From positions 9,243,501-9,307,500 of the forward strand of contig WPIO01000007.1 of NCBI GenBank assembly GCA_009760855.2: a stretch of DNA of 64,000 bases, in the 5' to 3' direction. The notes under the pieces were generated by a model, which saw only the letters and a program-made list of their open reading frames with translations, did not search any database and had not been told where the DNA came from. The DNA is from Cristatella mucedo. Taxonomy: Eukaryota > Bryozoa > Phylactolaemata > Cristatellidae. Made by a program: the position numbers and the translations under genes. Of the stretch, positions 29,232 to 43,496 are shown piece after piece. Numbering within the stretch: the stretch's first letter is position 1; each line of letters begins with the position of its first letter.

Positions 29232-32200
29232 GTAAGTTTTCCGTGCCTCGACTCTGCATCGCTCTGCCGCTCTGCGAACTCCTCGGCCAGCATACCGGCG
29301 CGTGCCACCAACGGCGTTTTCATGCCACGTCCGGCACGCAAATTTTGCACTTCCTTCTGTAACGACGCTCTCTCACGCTACTCAGTCTTGCGACTGGGCG
29401 TGCCGATGGCGAATAATGCCTGCTGAAGACAGCGCCCGATTCGCTCTGCGCCATTGATACGCCCTGACGCCTTGACGCCCTGATATCCTGACGTCTTGGT
29501 CAACTCTGCCGGTGGCTGCTGACCCACTGGCGTGCTCCCAGAAGTTTGGTAGCTTCCCTGTTTACCGTGCATATAATATTGGGGCTCGACGAGTTTTGTG
29601 TGAATGTAGCGTCAGTTGGTACGGGCCGTCAGGCGCGAGCCTGTGTCCGCATGCGGCTGTGTATATCCGTTTGAGCTTGCCTTCTTGTTAGTCTCTTCTT
29701 CGGCTGACCTTTGATTTTTTCCGTCAGCGCCGGTCGTGCCCTCCTTCACGTGTCGCCTATGGACCTCAAGTTATAGTCACCAGCCCGTCTAGCTTTACTC
29801 CGCTAGAATCCAAAAGTGACTCAGCGCCGCTTTCGGCCATGCGAATAGCTGTGCCATCGCCTCCGAGGCGGACTCTTCTTTTACCGTGTTAGTGCACTAG
29901 CGTGACAATATAATGCAGTACTGGCAATGAATAGCCGAGACCAGTCCAACTGCTGTCTCTAAACTCACAAATGTTCTCGCGGTACGATATCTGCTCAGGC
30001 TGTTACTCCTTCCTGCTATTATGGCTATTTTTACTATGCCAGACATGCTGTAAAAAACATGTATAAATATTTATCGGTAGCCCGAAAACACATATACTGT
30101 TGGTATGTGTGCGTTTAGTATGTCGGACCACACCACGACTCTGTAAGACCTCTCTTATCTGCCTGGCGTATAGTCCACAAGGTTTAGTGTTGTCTCTCGT
30201 CGGTAGCAATCCGCAGAGCCTGCATTTTTTCGGAAAAGGTCGGCTACCGATTTACACCAAACCTCATATCGACCCCAGTAGCTTCTTTGTATGACCGTGC
30301 AAAGTCTTGGAAGTTTCGAAGTTATATTCTGAGGTGCTACCAGCTTACTGGGTCTCCCACGCTTGGCACCAGTCTTATGCAGCCGACCAGATCCAATTCC
30401 CTAGCCATCAGTCCAGTCACAGTTTATTTGTAGATAGTGTTTTGCACACTGAATTTGCTAATCCAAAGCTGCCATTCAATCGCTCGATTTTTATGGCCTT
30501 TTTGATGCTGCTATGTCAGCAACCTCTTAACTTTTTCAATGTTTCATAGGCAGTGTTTATTCCACGGCATTTTGTGGCTACTCGTGCCAGATTCAGAAGT
30601 ATTGGTACTGGATGGACTGGATTCACTTCTATGCAGATGTCAGTTTTACCTTTGCTTTGATTCATCACAGCCCTCTAGCATATCGAATTCTCTGCAAACG
30701 CTTTCTGCATATATTTCTGACATCCACCCTTGCATGGCATCACACTTTTCCAAATTAAATGACGACAAAACCAAGTTACTAGTTATGGGAAAGTGTGACT
30801 CGGAAACTGGAAAGATTGTTGCTCAAAATCGGCTCTGCCAGCGCATCTCTAGTAGAATCTGCACGAAATCTAGATGTCATGTTCCAAAGTGACCTTTCAT
30901 TAGAAACGACCACATCAGCTCCATAGTCAATTACACCTATGGTCAGCTACGTAACATTGCTAAAATTCGGGCTTGTTTAGACAGGGATACCACCACATCA
31001 CCCCACTTCTCACCGATCTGGACTGGCTCATAGTCAAGCAGTGGATTGACTTTAAGGTTCTGTCACTTACTTTTTGGTCCCTTCATGCTGTGGCTCCAGC
31101 CTACAAAGATCATCTGAAGTACCTCTAAAATATGGAGTACCTCAGGGCTCTGTGCTAGGTCCGGTCCTTTTCACCGTTTATACTCTCCCTCTCGCTGATG
31201 TGATTGCCAAGCACAATCTAGGCTTTCACTTCTATGCGGATGACACTCAGTTGTACCTTTGCTTTGATCCCTCCCAGCCTTCGAGCACCTCAAATTCTCT
31301 CAACTCACTTGCTGCATGCATTGATGACATCCGATCATGGATGGCAGCAAGTTTTCTAAAACTAAACGATGATAAAACTAACTTACTAGTTATGGGCAAA
31401 CCTAGTGTTATTCAGAAATTGGAAAGGCTGACTTTCAAAATTGGCTCTGCCAGCATATCTCCAGTTGCATCAGCTCGAAATCTAGGTGTCATATTCCAAA
31501 GCGACCTCTCGTTAGACGACCACATCAGCTCCACAGTCAAATCAGCCTATTTTCAGCTTCATAACATTGCTAAAATTAGGGCTTGTTTAGATAAGGATAC
31601 CACGTCCAAGTTGGTCCATGCATTCGTGACATCTCGTCTCGACTTCTGCAACTCACTGCTTACTGGCCTACCAGCATGTGCGATCAGGCGATTGCAGCTG
31701 GTGCAAAACTCTGCAGCTAGGCTTGTCTGTCGTGAGCGTCGCAGTTGCCACATTACTCCACTTCTCGCCGACCTGCACTGGTTACCAGTCAAGCAACGGA
31801 TTGACTTCAAGGTTTTGTCGCTCACTTTTAGGTCTCTTCATTCTATGGCTCCAGCCTATCTTTCAGAGATACTACCCCATCAGGCAAAGCATCGTACCAC
31901 TCGCTTTTCGGAATCCAACAGTCTAGAAATACCTCGTACAAACCTTAAATCCTTTGGAGACCGTGCATTTAGCTCGTATGCTCCCACAGCCTGGAACTCC
32001 CTCCCGACCTGCATCAGAACATCCCCTGACCTGACCACATTTAAAAGAAACTTAAAAACATACCTATTTAGGACAGCATTTAGTGGGTCCTTGTGATTCG
32101 TCCTCGATGTGCTTATGCGTGCTGACACTGTTCATGCTGCCACTAACCACATTTGCATGCTGACCCAGTGCATGTAACCCCTAACCATGTTATTCATTTT

Positions 32201-35200
32201 GTTTGTTTTTCAAGCATGATTTTACTTACTATTCTATTGCGTATCACTTTGCAGCAAATGTAAAGCGCCTAGAAAGAGATTAAGTTCTCTGAGGGCGCTT
32301 TATCAAGTGCAATATTATTATTATTATATACCTGTCAGATCGACTCCCCCACCAGTCTAAGCATCATACCACCAGCTTTTCTTATGCAACGACAACTACT
32401 CTCCTGCTGCCGACTATGGCTCATCCTTTTCAGCAGTCCTGAGCTGCTACTTCCATGCTACTCACTACCACAACTGCTCTCCTGACTCTGCTATGCTTCC
32501 CACTTTCTCTTTGTTGCGTGAGACAAAGTCTGTTGGCTACCGAATGCGTATCGAAAGTCGCTTAGGCTGTGAGTGCGTTATACAATACTCTCCTGCATAA
32601 CACCCACTTGGTCTTTATGACTTTGTGGAGTTACAGACAGGGATAAATTACATTCCATTTTCTGAATCTAATCATTTACCTACAATTCGTACGGACCTCA
32701 AATTCTTTTGAGACCGTGCCTTTAGTTCGTATGGTCCCAAAGCCTGGAGCTCACTTCCTACTGGCGTTACGTCATCCCATGACTTTACGACGTTTTAAAA
32801 GAAGCTAAACGCTCATCTATTTATCACAGCATTTTGTGGGTCCATGTGATTCGTCAATTATGTGTTTATGCATGCTGACACTTTGCATACTGCCACAAGC
32901 TCCTAGAAAGAGATTATTGAGTTCTCTTACGGTGCTTTATCAAGTGCATTATTATTATTATTACTATAACCATATGGCGTGCTGACCCTATGCATGTCAC
33001 CTCAAGCAATGTTATGCTTGTTGAATTTATGCATGATACCATTAAGTATTTGATCACACTTCCTTTGCAGCAAATGTAAAGTGCCTACAGAGAGATCAAG
33101 TTCTCTGAGGGTGCTATGCAAATGTATTATTATTCAGATTATTCAGTTGGGAAACAAACGCAGGCTTGCTTCTATAAGGCTGCAGGGAAATGTTAGCAAC
33201 ATTGCACAAGTAAACATCCTGACCCAACTATCGATATTTTTTGGTTATACTTTGGCAATAATTTTAGGCCAAAGAGAACACTCAACAGCAAGAAATATGG
33301 TGTTGACCTCATCAATTATACTCATGCACCAAATACAGCCATCCACAGTTCCACCAAAGTGGATGGTAAGTAGTTGAGTTGTGGTCTCCCTTGTTTGCCG
33401 TGTATCGTTTTTGTTTTCTCCCCTGAAGTTTTTGTGAGACTGACATCTTTACAGGCTGGTTAAAGCCTGACGACGATTTCACTGCATTTTCACAGCATAG
33501 TTTCTTCTCACCCAAGCATGCCAATGACTATTGCTAGTAATAATATTTGCAAATTAATCACTACCTCGAGCAATTTTTTCATGACACCTAGTCTGTTTGT
33601 CCTGCTAGGAGTCTTCATGATCTTCGTTCCTGGGATTCGAGTTGTTGGAAACACTCGGCTTACTAGTGGCTGATCTTGCTTTATTGTATGAAGCTGAGTG
33701 GGTAAAATCGGTTCTTTCAATGAGCTGCTGATGCTGCTGATCGTGTGGGTAGCTTCTTTATGCAATATTATTTAAATATGTGCATTTATTTATCCATGTT
33801 AGCTGTACGACACTAGATGCTCTTTTGCCATTCAATATACGGTGTTGCGTAAAGTTTGTCATCAGTTCACTGGTGAATGATATATAATCTTGGCGAAGCT
33901 AGTTACAGGTTGTGGCAATAGCAGGAAGTGCAGCTAATTAGGTATGTTCGTATCGAATCAAACAGTTAAATGTGACACCAACACTAGAGGCTGTCATTTG
34001 ATTACACTTAATAAAAAAGTGTTAAGGTTAACATGCTTAATTCTGATTACCTTTAGAGTCTGCATCCAACCTGCAAAGTCAAGGTTATCGCCCCTGTGGT
34101 CTTTGCCCAGCAGTAAGGTGCTCACTCTTCATGACCCGGGTCGTGGCTTTGAGGACTGCATTGGGCAATCCTTTATTGCCCACTAAAAGCGTGTGCGATA
34201 ACCCTTTAAGGCTCTTCTGCCACTATATAAATGAGGTTGTTAAATCAGCTAAGCTTTTATCGATCGATCTGCATGCATTTATGATTCTTGCTTCTGAGAC
34301 AAATTCTTGTCTTTGTAGCAGTATGACATTTCTTAAGTGGGGTTTAGTGTTGAGAGCTATATACATTCTGCTGTATATGCTGTGAAGTTAAATGGGCATG
34401 GCTAATAATAATAATAATAATATTAATAATGCACTTGATAAAGTGCCCTCAGAGAACCTAATCTCTTTCAAGGCGCTTTACATTTGCTGCAAAGGGAAAT
34501 GCAATTGAATGGTAAGTAAAATCATGCTTGAAAAACAAACAAAATGAATAATATGGTTAGGGGTGACATGTACAGGGTCAGCATGCAAATGTGGTTAGTG
34601 GCAGCATGCACAGTGTCAGCACACATAAGCACGTGAAGGACGAATCACAGGACCCACTAAATGCTGTCCTAAATAGGTGTGTTTTTAGGTTCCTTTTAAA
34701 TGTGGTCAGGTCAGGGGATGTTCTGACCCAGGTCGGGAGGGAGTTCCAGGCTTTGGGAGCATACGAACTAAATGCACGGTCTCCAAAGGATTTAAGGTTT
34801 GTACGAGGTATTTGTAGACTGTTGGATGCCGAAAAGCGAGTGGTACGATGCTTTGCCTGATGGGGGAGTATATCTGAGAGATAGGCTGGAGCCATAGAAT
34901 GAAGGGACCTAAAAGTGAGCGACAAAACCTTGAAGTCAATCCGTTGCTTGACTGGTAGCCAGTGCAGGTCGGCGAGAAGTGGAGTAATGTGGCAACTGCG
35001 ACGCTCACGACAGACAAGCCTAGCTGCAGAGTTTTGCACCAGCTGCAATCGCCTGATCGCACATGCTGGTATGCCAGTAAGTAGTGAGTTGCAGAAGTCG
35101 AGACGGGATGTTACGAATGCATGGACCAACTTGAACGTGGTATCCTACTGATGCAAAACTCAGCAGCTCGGCTGATCGGTCGTCAATGGTGTAGCTGCCA

Positions 35201-38200
35201 CCATCACTCCACTTCTGTCTGAGCTTTGTAATGTGATGTAATGTATCTCCGTCTATCACTTCACAAAGGCTATATGGGTTTTACGCAGGAGAGTTTTGTA
35301 TAGCACACAGCCTAAGCGGCTTTTGGTATGCATTCGTCAGTCAACAGTCTTCATCTCATGCAACAAAGAGAAAGTAGGAAGCATAGCAGAGTCAGGAAAG
35401 CAGTTGAGGTAGTGAGTAGCATGGAAGTAGCAGCTCAGGACGGCTGAAAAGGATGTGCCATAGTCGGCAGCAGGAGAGTAGTTGTCGTTGCGTAAGAATT
35501 GTGGAAGCAAGTTCCACAGTCTAGGACCTGCAGAGCTAAAGCTTCTATCACCAACGGCCTTTAAGCGGAGGAATGGAACAGCTAATTTATTGTCCATACA
35601 GGACCTGAAGGCACGAAGAGGCTGAAACTGGTGCAGCAGTTTAGTTAGGTACAAAGGAGCCAAGCCGTGGCAGGCCTTGAGGGTCAGTATTAGAACTTTG
35701 CTCTGTATCCGTTGATCAACCGGCAGCCATCCGAGCTCTTTTAGCAAAGGAGATACGTGCTCAAACCTCTGGGACTTGAAGACTAGCATTGCAGCCATAT
35801 TTATAGCCAGCTGCAGTGGCGTAGTTACTTTCTTTGGTAGCCCAGCCAAAAAGCAATTACAATAATCAAGCCGAGACAGAACTAAGGAGGTAGTTAAATT
35901 TTTTCAGGCCACTGTGGAAGACAGCTTCTAATCTTAGATAGGGATCGGACCTGATGGCTAGCTGTAGAAGCAGTCTTCTGAATGAAGCTTTTAAAATTTA
36001 GGCAGCGGTCGAAGACGACACCTAAATTTCGAGCACGCGACGATGGTCGCATGACAGCATCACCTATTAGAAGAGCAAGGCCTTTTAATCCAACCATACG
36101 CTAATAATAATAATAATAATAATGCACTTGATAAAGCACCCTCAGAGAACTCAATCTCTCTCTAGGCGCTTTATATTTGCTGCAAAGGGAAATGATATTA
36201 AATGGTGAGTAATATCATGCTTGATAAACAAACAAAATGAGTAACATGGTTAGGGGTGACATTCACAGGGTCAGCATGCAAATGTGGTTAGTGGCAGCAT
36301 GCACAGTGTCAACACGCATAAGCACATCAAGGACGAATCACAGGGACCCACTTAATGCTGTCCTAAATAGGTGTGTTTTTAGGTTCCTTTTAAATGTGGT
36401 CAGGTCAGGGGATATTCTGACGCAGGTCGGGATGGAGTTCCAGGCTTTGGGAGCATACGAACTAAATGCACGGTCTCCAAAGGATTTGAGGTTTGTACGA
36501 GGTATTTCTAGACTGTTGGATTCCGAAAAGCGGGCGGTACGATGCTTGGCCTCATGGGGGAGTATGTCGGAGAGATAGGCTGGAGCCAAAGAATGAAGGG
36601 ACCAAAAAGTGAGCGACAAAACCTTGAAGTCAATCCGTTGCTTGACTGGTCGCCAGTGCAGGTCGGCGAGAAGTGGAGTAATGTGGCAACTGCGCCGCTC
36701 ACGACAGACAAGCCTAGCTGCGGAGTTTTGCACCAGCTACAATCGCCTGATCGCACATGCTGGTAGGCCAGTAAGCAGCGAGTTGCAGAAGTCGAGACGA
36801 GATGTCACGAATGCTTGGACCAACTTAGATGTGGTATCCTTATCTAAACAAGCCCGAATTTTAGCAATGTTATGAAGCTGAAAATAGGCAGATTTGACTG
36901 TGGAGCTGATATGGTCGTCTAACGAGAGGTCGCTTTGGAATATGACACCTAGATTTCGAGCTGAAGCTTGAGGTGTCCCATGAGCAGCAGTTCGTTTTTA
37001 TCGTCATTTAGTTTCATTGTGCTAGGAGTGGCTCTTTTGATGTGTGCTACTCCCTTCAGGGTATCCGATTTCATGTTGATCAGGAAAGGGCTGCAGTTAA
37101 ATTTCTCTCCCCACCTGCTGTCGGCCTGAGCCGACCTTCTTCACCTTTCTCTTTTGGTTGCAAGTCACAATAAATAATATAAAGGTCACCATGCTTTCAC
37201 ACAGCCCACTCCTTGCTCATCTCGGCATTCCTAGCACTAAATCGAAGTCTTTTTGTGATCGAACTCTCAGCTCGTATGCACGGAAAGTCTAGGACTCATT
37301 TCCAGCTATGGTCACTACCTCACACCTTGCTAGTAAGTTCCAGTCCGGCTTTAGAGCTAATCACTCCACAGAGTCAGCATTGCTTAGGGTATACTACGAC
37401 TTACTTAGGAATGCAGACATGTGTAGAGTGTCTCTGCTTATTTTGCTCGATCTTTCGGCAGCTTTTGACACCATCGATCACAAAGTTCTTCTAGAGCGCC
37501 TCTCATCTCGCCTGGGCATCACTGGCACTGCTCTGTAGTGGTTCAGGTCCTATCTCAGTGGGAGACTCCAGAGTATTGACGTGAATGGACCACGATCATC
37601 TGAAGTACCTCTGAAATATGGAGTACCTCAGGGCTCCGTGCTAGGTCCGGGTTCTTTTCACGGTTTATACTCTCCCTCTTGCTGATGTGATGCCAAGCAC
37701 AATCTAGGCTTTCACTTCTATGCGGATGACACTCAGTTGTACCTTTGCTTTGATCCCTCCCAGCCTTCGAGCACCTCAAATTCTCTAAACTCACTTGCTG
37801 CATGCATTGATGACATCTGCACATGGATGGCAGCAAATTTTCTAAAACTAAACGATGACAAAACTAACTTACTAGTCATGGGCAAACCCAGTGTGATTCA
37901 GAAATTGGAAAGGCTGACTCTCAAAATTAGCTCTGCCAGCATATCTCCTGTCGAATCAGCTCGAAATCTAGGTGTCATATTCCAAAGCGACCTCTCGTTA
38001 GACGACCATATCAGCTCCACGGTCAAATCTGCCTATTTTCAGCTTCATAATATTGCTAAAATTTGGGCTTGTTTAGATAAGGATACCACATCTAAGTTGG
38101 TCCATGCATTCGTGACATCTCGTCTCGACTTCTGCAACTCACTGCTTATTGGCCTACCAGGATGTTCGATCAGGCGATTGCAGCTGGTGCAAAACTCCGC

Positions 38201-41200
38201 AGCTAGGCTTGTCTGTCGTGAGCGTCGCAGTTGCCACATTACTCCACTTCTCGCCGACCTGCACTGGCGACCAGTCAAGCAATGGATTGACTTCAAGGTT
38301 TTGTCGCTCACTTTTAGGTCCCTTCATTCTATGGCTCCAGCTTATCTCTCCGACATACTCCCCCATGAGGCCAAGCATCGTACCGCCCGCTTTTCGGAAT
38401 CCAACAGTCTAGAAACACCTCGTACAAACCTTAAATCCTTTGGAGACCGTGCATTTAATTCGTATGTTCCCAAAGCCTGGAACTCCCTCCCGACCTGCAT
38501 CAGAACATCCCCTGACCTGACCACATTTAAAAGAAACTTAAAAACATACCTATTTAGGACAGCATTTAGTGGGTCCTTGTGATTCGTCCTCGATGTGCTT
38601 ATGCGTGCTGACACTGTTCATGCTGCCACTAACCACATTTGCATGCTGACCCAGTGCATGTAACCCCTAACCATGTTATTCATTTTGTTTGTTTTTCAAG
38701 CATGATTTTACTTACTATTCTATTGCGTATCACTTTGCAGCAAATGTAAAGCGCCTAGAAAGAGATTAAGTTCTCTGAGGGCGCTTTATCAAGTGCAATA
38801 TTATTATTATTATTATTATTAGTATGCTCCCAAAGCCTGGAACTCCATCCCGACCTGGGTCAGAATATCCCCTGACCTGACCACATTTAAAAGGAACCTA
38901 AAAACACCTATTTAGGACAGCATTTAGTGGGTCCCTGTGATTCGTCCTTGATGTGCTTATGCGTGTTGAGACTGTGCATGCTGCCACTAACCACATTTGC
39001 ATGCTGACCCTGTGCATGTCACCCCTAACCATGTTATTCATTTTGTTTGTTAATCAAGCATGATATTACTCACCATTCAATTGCATTTCTCATTGCAGCA
39101 AATGTAAAGCGCCTAGAAAGAGATTAAGTTCTGTGAGGGCGCTTTATCACGTACAATATTATTATTATTACCACTGTCTGATTCTTATCTAAGATTAGGA
39201 GCTGTCTTCCACGGTGGCTTGCAAAAAAATTTAACTAGCTCCCTGGTTCTGTCGTGGCTAGATTATTGCAATTCCATTTTGGGTGGGCTACCGAAAGAAG
39301 TAACTGGCCCCCTGCAGCTTATAATGAATATGGCTGCAAGGCTTGTTACAAAATCCCAGAGGTTTGACCACGTGTCTGCTTTGCTAAAAGCGTTAGCATG
39401 GCTGACTGTTGATCTACTGATACAGAACAAAGTTCTTACGCTGATCCACAAGGCACCACCTGTGTTGGCTCCTCCATACCTATCGTGCCTTCAGGTCCTG
39501 TATGGACAATACATTAGCTGTTCCCTTTCTCTGCTTAAAGACCGTTGGTGACAGAAGCGTTTGGTCTGCAGGTCCTGGACTGTGGAACTCGCTTCCACAA
39601 TTCTTACGCAACGACAACTACTCTCCTGCTGCCGGCTATGGCACATCCTTTTCAGCGGTCCTGAGCTGCTACTTCCATGCTACTCACTACCTCAACTGCT
39701 TTCCTGACTCTGCTATGCTTCCCACTTTCTCCTTTTTTGGGTGAAATGAAGTCTGTTGGCTACGGAATGCTTACCGAAAGCCGCTTAGGCTGTGAGTGCA
39801 CTATACAAAACTCCTGCGAAACACCCATTGTGGGTTTGTGGAGTTACAGACCGATGGAGATACAACAATGACATTTTTGCTCTTAAGTTTCAGCTCAAGA
39901 TGTATTCGTTTTCTTTGCCTTAGTGAATGTATCTTTTTTTTAGTGTGCTTTGCCTGTCTACCTGGGCACGAGTCAGTGCATGTTACTAGGTATCGGTCGT
40001 AGTAAACTGTTGGGTTGAGTACCTTTATGTTTGCTTAAGCATGCTGGCCTAGGCATGCAACTCGTTCTGCTTTTGCATGTTTGAAATCATGCATGTTTCT
40101 AGCTCATGTTTCTAGCATGTTTCTAATTCTCTTGCGCCGAGTTGTAAAGCATGTGAACTGAGATTAATTTATTTTAGGGTGCTATATAAGCATCCTATTG
40201 CTATTATTATTATTATTACTATAATCGTTATTACTAATGTTTCTCATGGACCATATTTAAGTAATGGTTTTTACAGTACCTTTTGAGGTGATAGCTCTCT
40301 CACTGGCCTCGTGTCAGCACTGTCGTAGTTGATCGTATGGGAACCGCTGAGTGGGCCTAGCAGCCATGTCTGCTGACCATGCTATCTTGTGCAAAGTACC
40401 TCTCTGAGCAATATAAACTTCGATGAAACTTTACTATAGAATTCGATTTTAAGGCTCGTGTAATTCTTTTTGCATATTCTACCCACTGCTGGGTTGCCTG
40501 GTTTGAATTTCGTTTTGTGATGCATTCTTAGGCACAAAACGTCTAGCAGTGGCATTGTATTGTGTTCTCCAATACATTGTGATTGTAACAACGACTGGTT
40601 GAGGTAGTTGCAGTTTTATGCAGTTATTGTGATTTGTTCCTTTAGTGCAGCGGGTTTTCAACCTGTAGGTCGCGACCCTTTTGGGGGTCGAACGACCATT
40701 TCACAGGGTTCGCCTAACACGCATTTCCACATTTTGCACACAATAATTTTTATGGTTGGGGGTCGCCACAACATGAGGAACTATTGATGGGTCTGGGCAT
40801 TAGGAAGGACCACTGAGAACCACTGCTTTAGTGGGTTTTGTTATTGTTGTGACGATGCCCACGATCTCAGCTTTACTACCAGTTTCCTTGAAGTATGCCG
40901 ATATGTTTTCCCACCACCTAATATACTGATGACGATCGTTTGTTTTTTGCATAAAGAAAGCTCCTTGCTCCATTGTAGCACATTTGATGTGTGAAACAAG
41001 GTCAATCTGCTTAAATGCATCCTTCCTGGTGCCACCTACTTCACGACAAATCTTTATGGTGGCACAAAGCACTGCTACATAATACTGCAGGTTCTGAGCA
41101 ACAGCAAGCACATCGCATAGAGCTATGCTGATCCTGAAATTTTTCACCATCACAATTCCCAGTATTGTTTCGGATAAAGAAGCAGGAGCTGTTCTTTAGC

Positions 41201-43440
41201 AAGCAACCTGCCTCAGCTGTAATAATTGAGCCTTGGACTATACAAGCCCAGCAACTTCTAAGAGATGGGGTTACCCTTTTCCGGGATTGATCAATCAGAG
41301 CCTTAGTAACTAAGCTTTTTAGCCAATATCTTCTCAATCAGCTGGGAGCTGGGATAAGAGGTATACCCGTGTAGGACCCACCCACGATAGACAGTGGAGG
41401 GGCTGATAAGCATATCGGGCAGCAGGCCAGCCGGATTTGATGAGTATAGATGTGTACTGCCAGCTGTGGGGAAGCCGAAACTGTCGTTGGCCAGTGTTGC
41501 TTATATGCATATATACGTCTGACATATTCACGTGATAGCCATAGGAAGGTGGCCTTTTTGGGCATGTGACATAAAGAGCAGGTTTCTGATCATACTTGAT
41601 TCTCGTGAATGTTTCAGAAGGGATAGGATGTCTGAGCATCTAAGTAGTCGATAGTGGCTCATAGAGTTGATGGCAATGCAGTATTTGCAGGGGGGTGTTC
41701 TTTTAAAAATGGGAGTTTGGTTCCAGAGCTTCTGTAGTCAGTCTGTTTAATGAAGACAAGCAGAGGTTGAATTAGTGGGGTGGGGTCTACTGTAATGCCT
41801 CTTGTGACGACGAGTACTGTCGCATAGCACTGTTGATTCTGTCTTAATTAAGCTGTGAACTGTTTGTTGTTCTAGTTTGGAGAACCATTAGATATTCTTT
41901 CTTTTTTAGATACTGTACGTTATCTGTCACTCCACGATAACAAGTACATACGTTACTTTTCGGGGCACACCAAAAAGTAGGTTAATTTTGCACTTATTTA
42001 CTTCTGGTTCAATCACGTATGATTACTGGTCAATTGCTATGTGACTGCTCTGCTATTTTAGGGTAGTGGCACTTTGCATGTCTCCAATTGATGACACTTT
42101 TCTGTCGGGTTCATTGGACAAGACGATACGGCTGTGGGATTTAAGGTCAACATCTTGTCAGGTTAGTGTCAGATCAGATTTCAGCAGTGCTGTCACCACT
42201 TTTTTTTGCTGTACTGCTAGCTTGATTATACTTCGTCTCAAATACTCGAAGGTAGATATATCTCTACGTTTTCTGATGCTGGCATTTGTGTCTTCAAGGT
42301 ATAGCATGACTTTGCAGGGCCTGATGCACCTTACAGGACGACCTGTAGCAGGATTCGATCCTGATGGTCTCATCTTTGCTGCTGGAATAAATTCTGAGCA
42401 AATCAAGCTGTACGACCTACGGACTTTTGACAAGGTATGCTCGTTTTGTATTACTGCATCACCCCAGTATTGCACAAAAAATGCCCGTGTTGTGAAAGAG
42501 TGTGTGTCAGTTGGTTTTATTTCATAAAGTAGTGCTTGGAAAATTCGAAGGTGCATGGTAGCCCTTAGCAAGTGAATGATCCCTTCACAACTTCTCGCCT
42601 CTTTGAATTTGTAGGGACCCTTCAATACGTTCAAGTTGCAGCCTGACAAGGATTGTGACTGGACTGGCCTTAAGTTTAGCCCTGATGGTAAACTTATATT
42701 AATCTCAACAAATGGAACATTCATAAGGCTAGTCGATGCATTTCAAGGGGCAACACTCCAAACCTTTGTGGTAAGCTTCTGGTGATATGTACTTGGAGGT
42801 TCATGCTCATGTTGTGTACAGGCAAAGAAAAAGCCTTCTCACTATCAAGCTTTTTCTTCGTTTACCGCATTATACTCATCGGTTAGGCACTCGTGTTTAT
42901 TGAACTACAAATCTCACCATTGCTGCTCTGCTGTGCATGGAGCAAAATTGTCTGGAAGTCTAATTGGTTTGTGATCGTTACGTGTGGTTTGCGGTGGCAA
43001 TGAAAAGAATCTGCTGACTTCTCTTACATGCTCTGGAAGGATCCTGCTTTCGAATGAGCAACCTTCGAGCACTTTCACCCTGATGTCACATTAACTCATC
43101 AAATTATGCTGTACGTAATAATAATACGGCACCAAGTTCAGAGCATGGGCTGCAGGTTCGACGAAGGTTGACTTAGATTAAGCCATCCATCTAAAAGAAT
43201 CGCTGGATCTAAAAGAATCACTGGATGTATTTTTTTCACCGAATAAAGTTATCCATCATTGGGGAGGCTACCCAATGTGAGAGTCTGTGTCAAGAGACAG
43301 TTGAGAGAGATATTAATTAAATTCAGAATTACAATAAGCCAGATTTCTTGCCGGGGTGGACCCCCCCCCGATGGTGGCAAATGGACCAATTTCATCTCTG
43401 TATTTGACAACCTAATGAACTAGTCACTTAGGTGAAGGAC

Positions 43441-43496
<56 letters not shown>

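Noticed and set aside
29071-29260. Antisense frames over WDR82 exon 1
   Set aside because: They are shadows of the conserved exon.
40800-41639. Antisense 98-117-codon frames in WDR82 intron 2
   Set aside because: They overlap in several frames, have no motif and no promoter or splice context.
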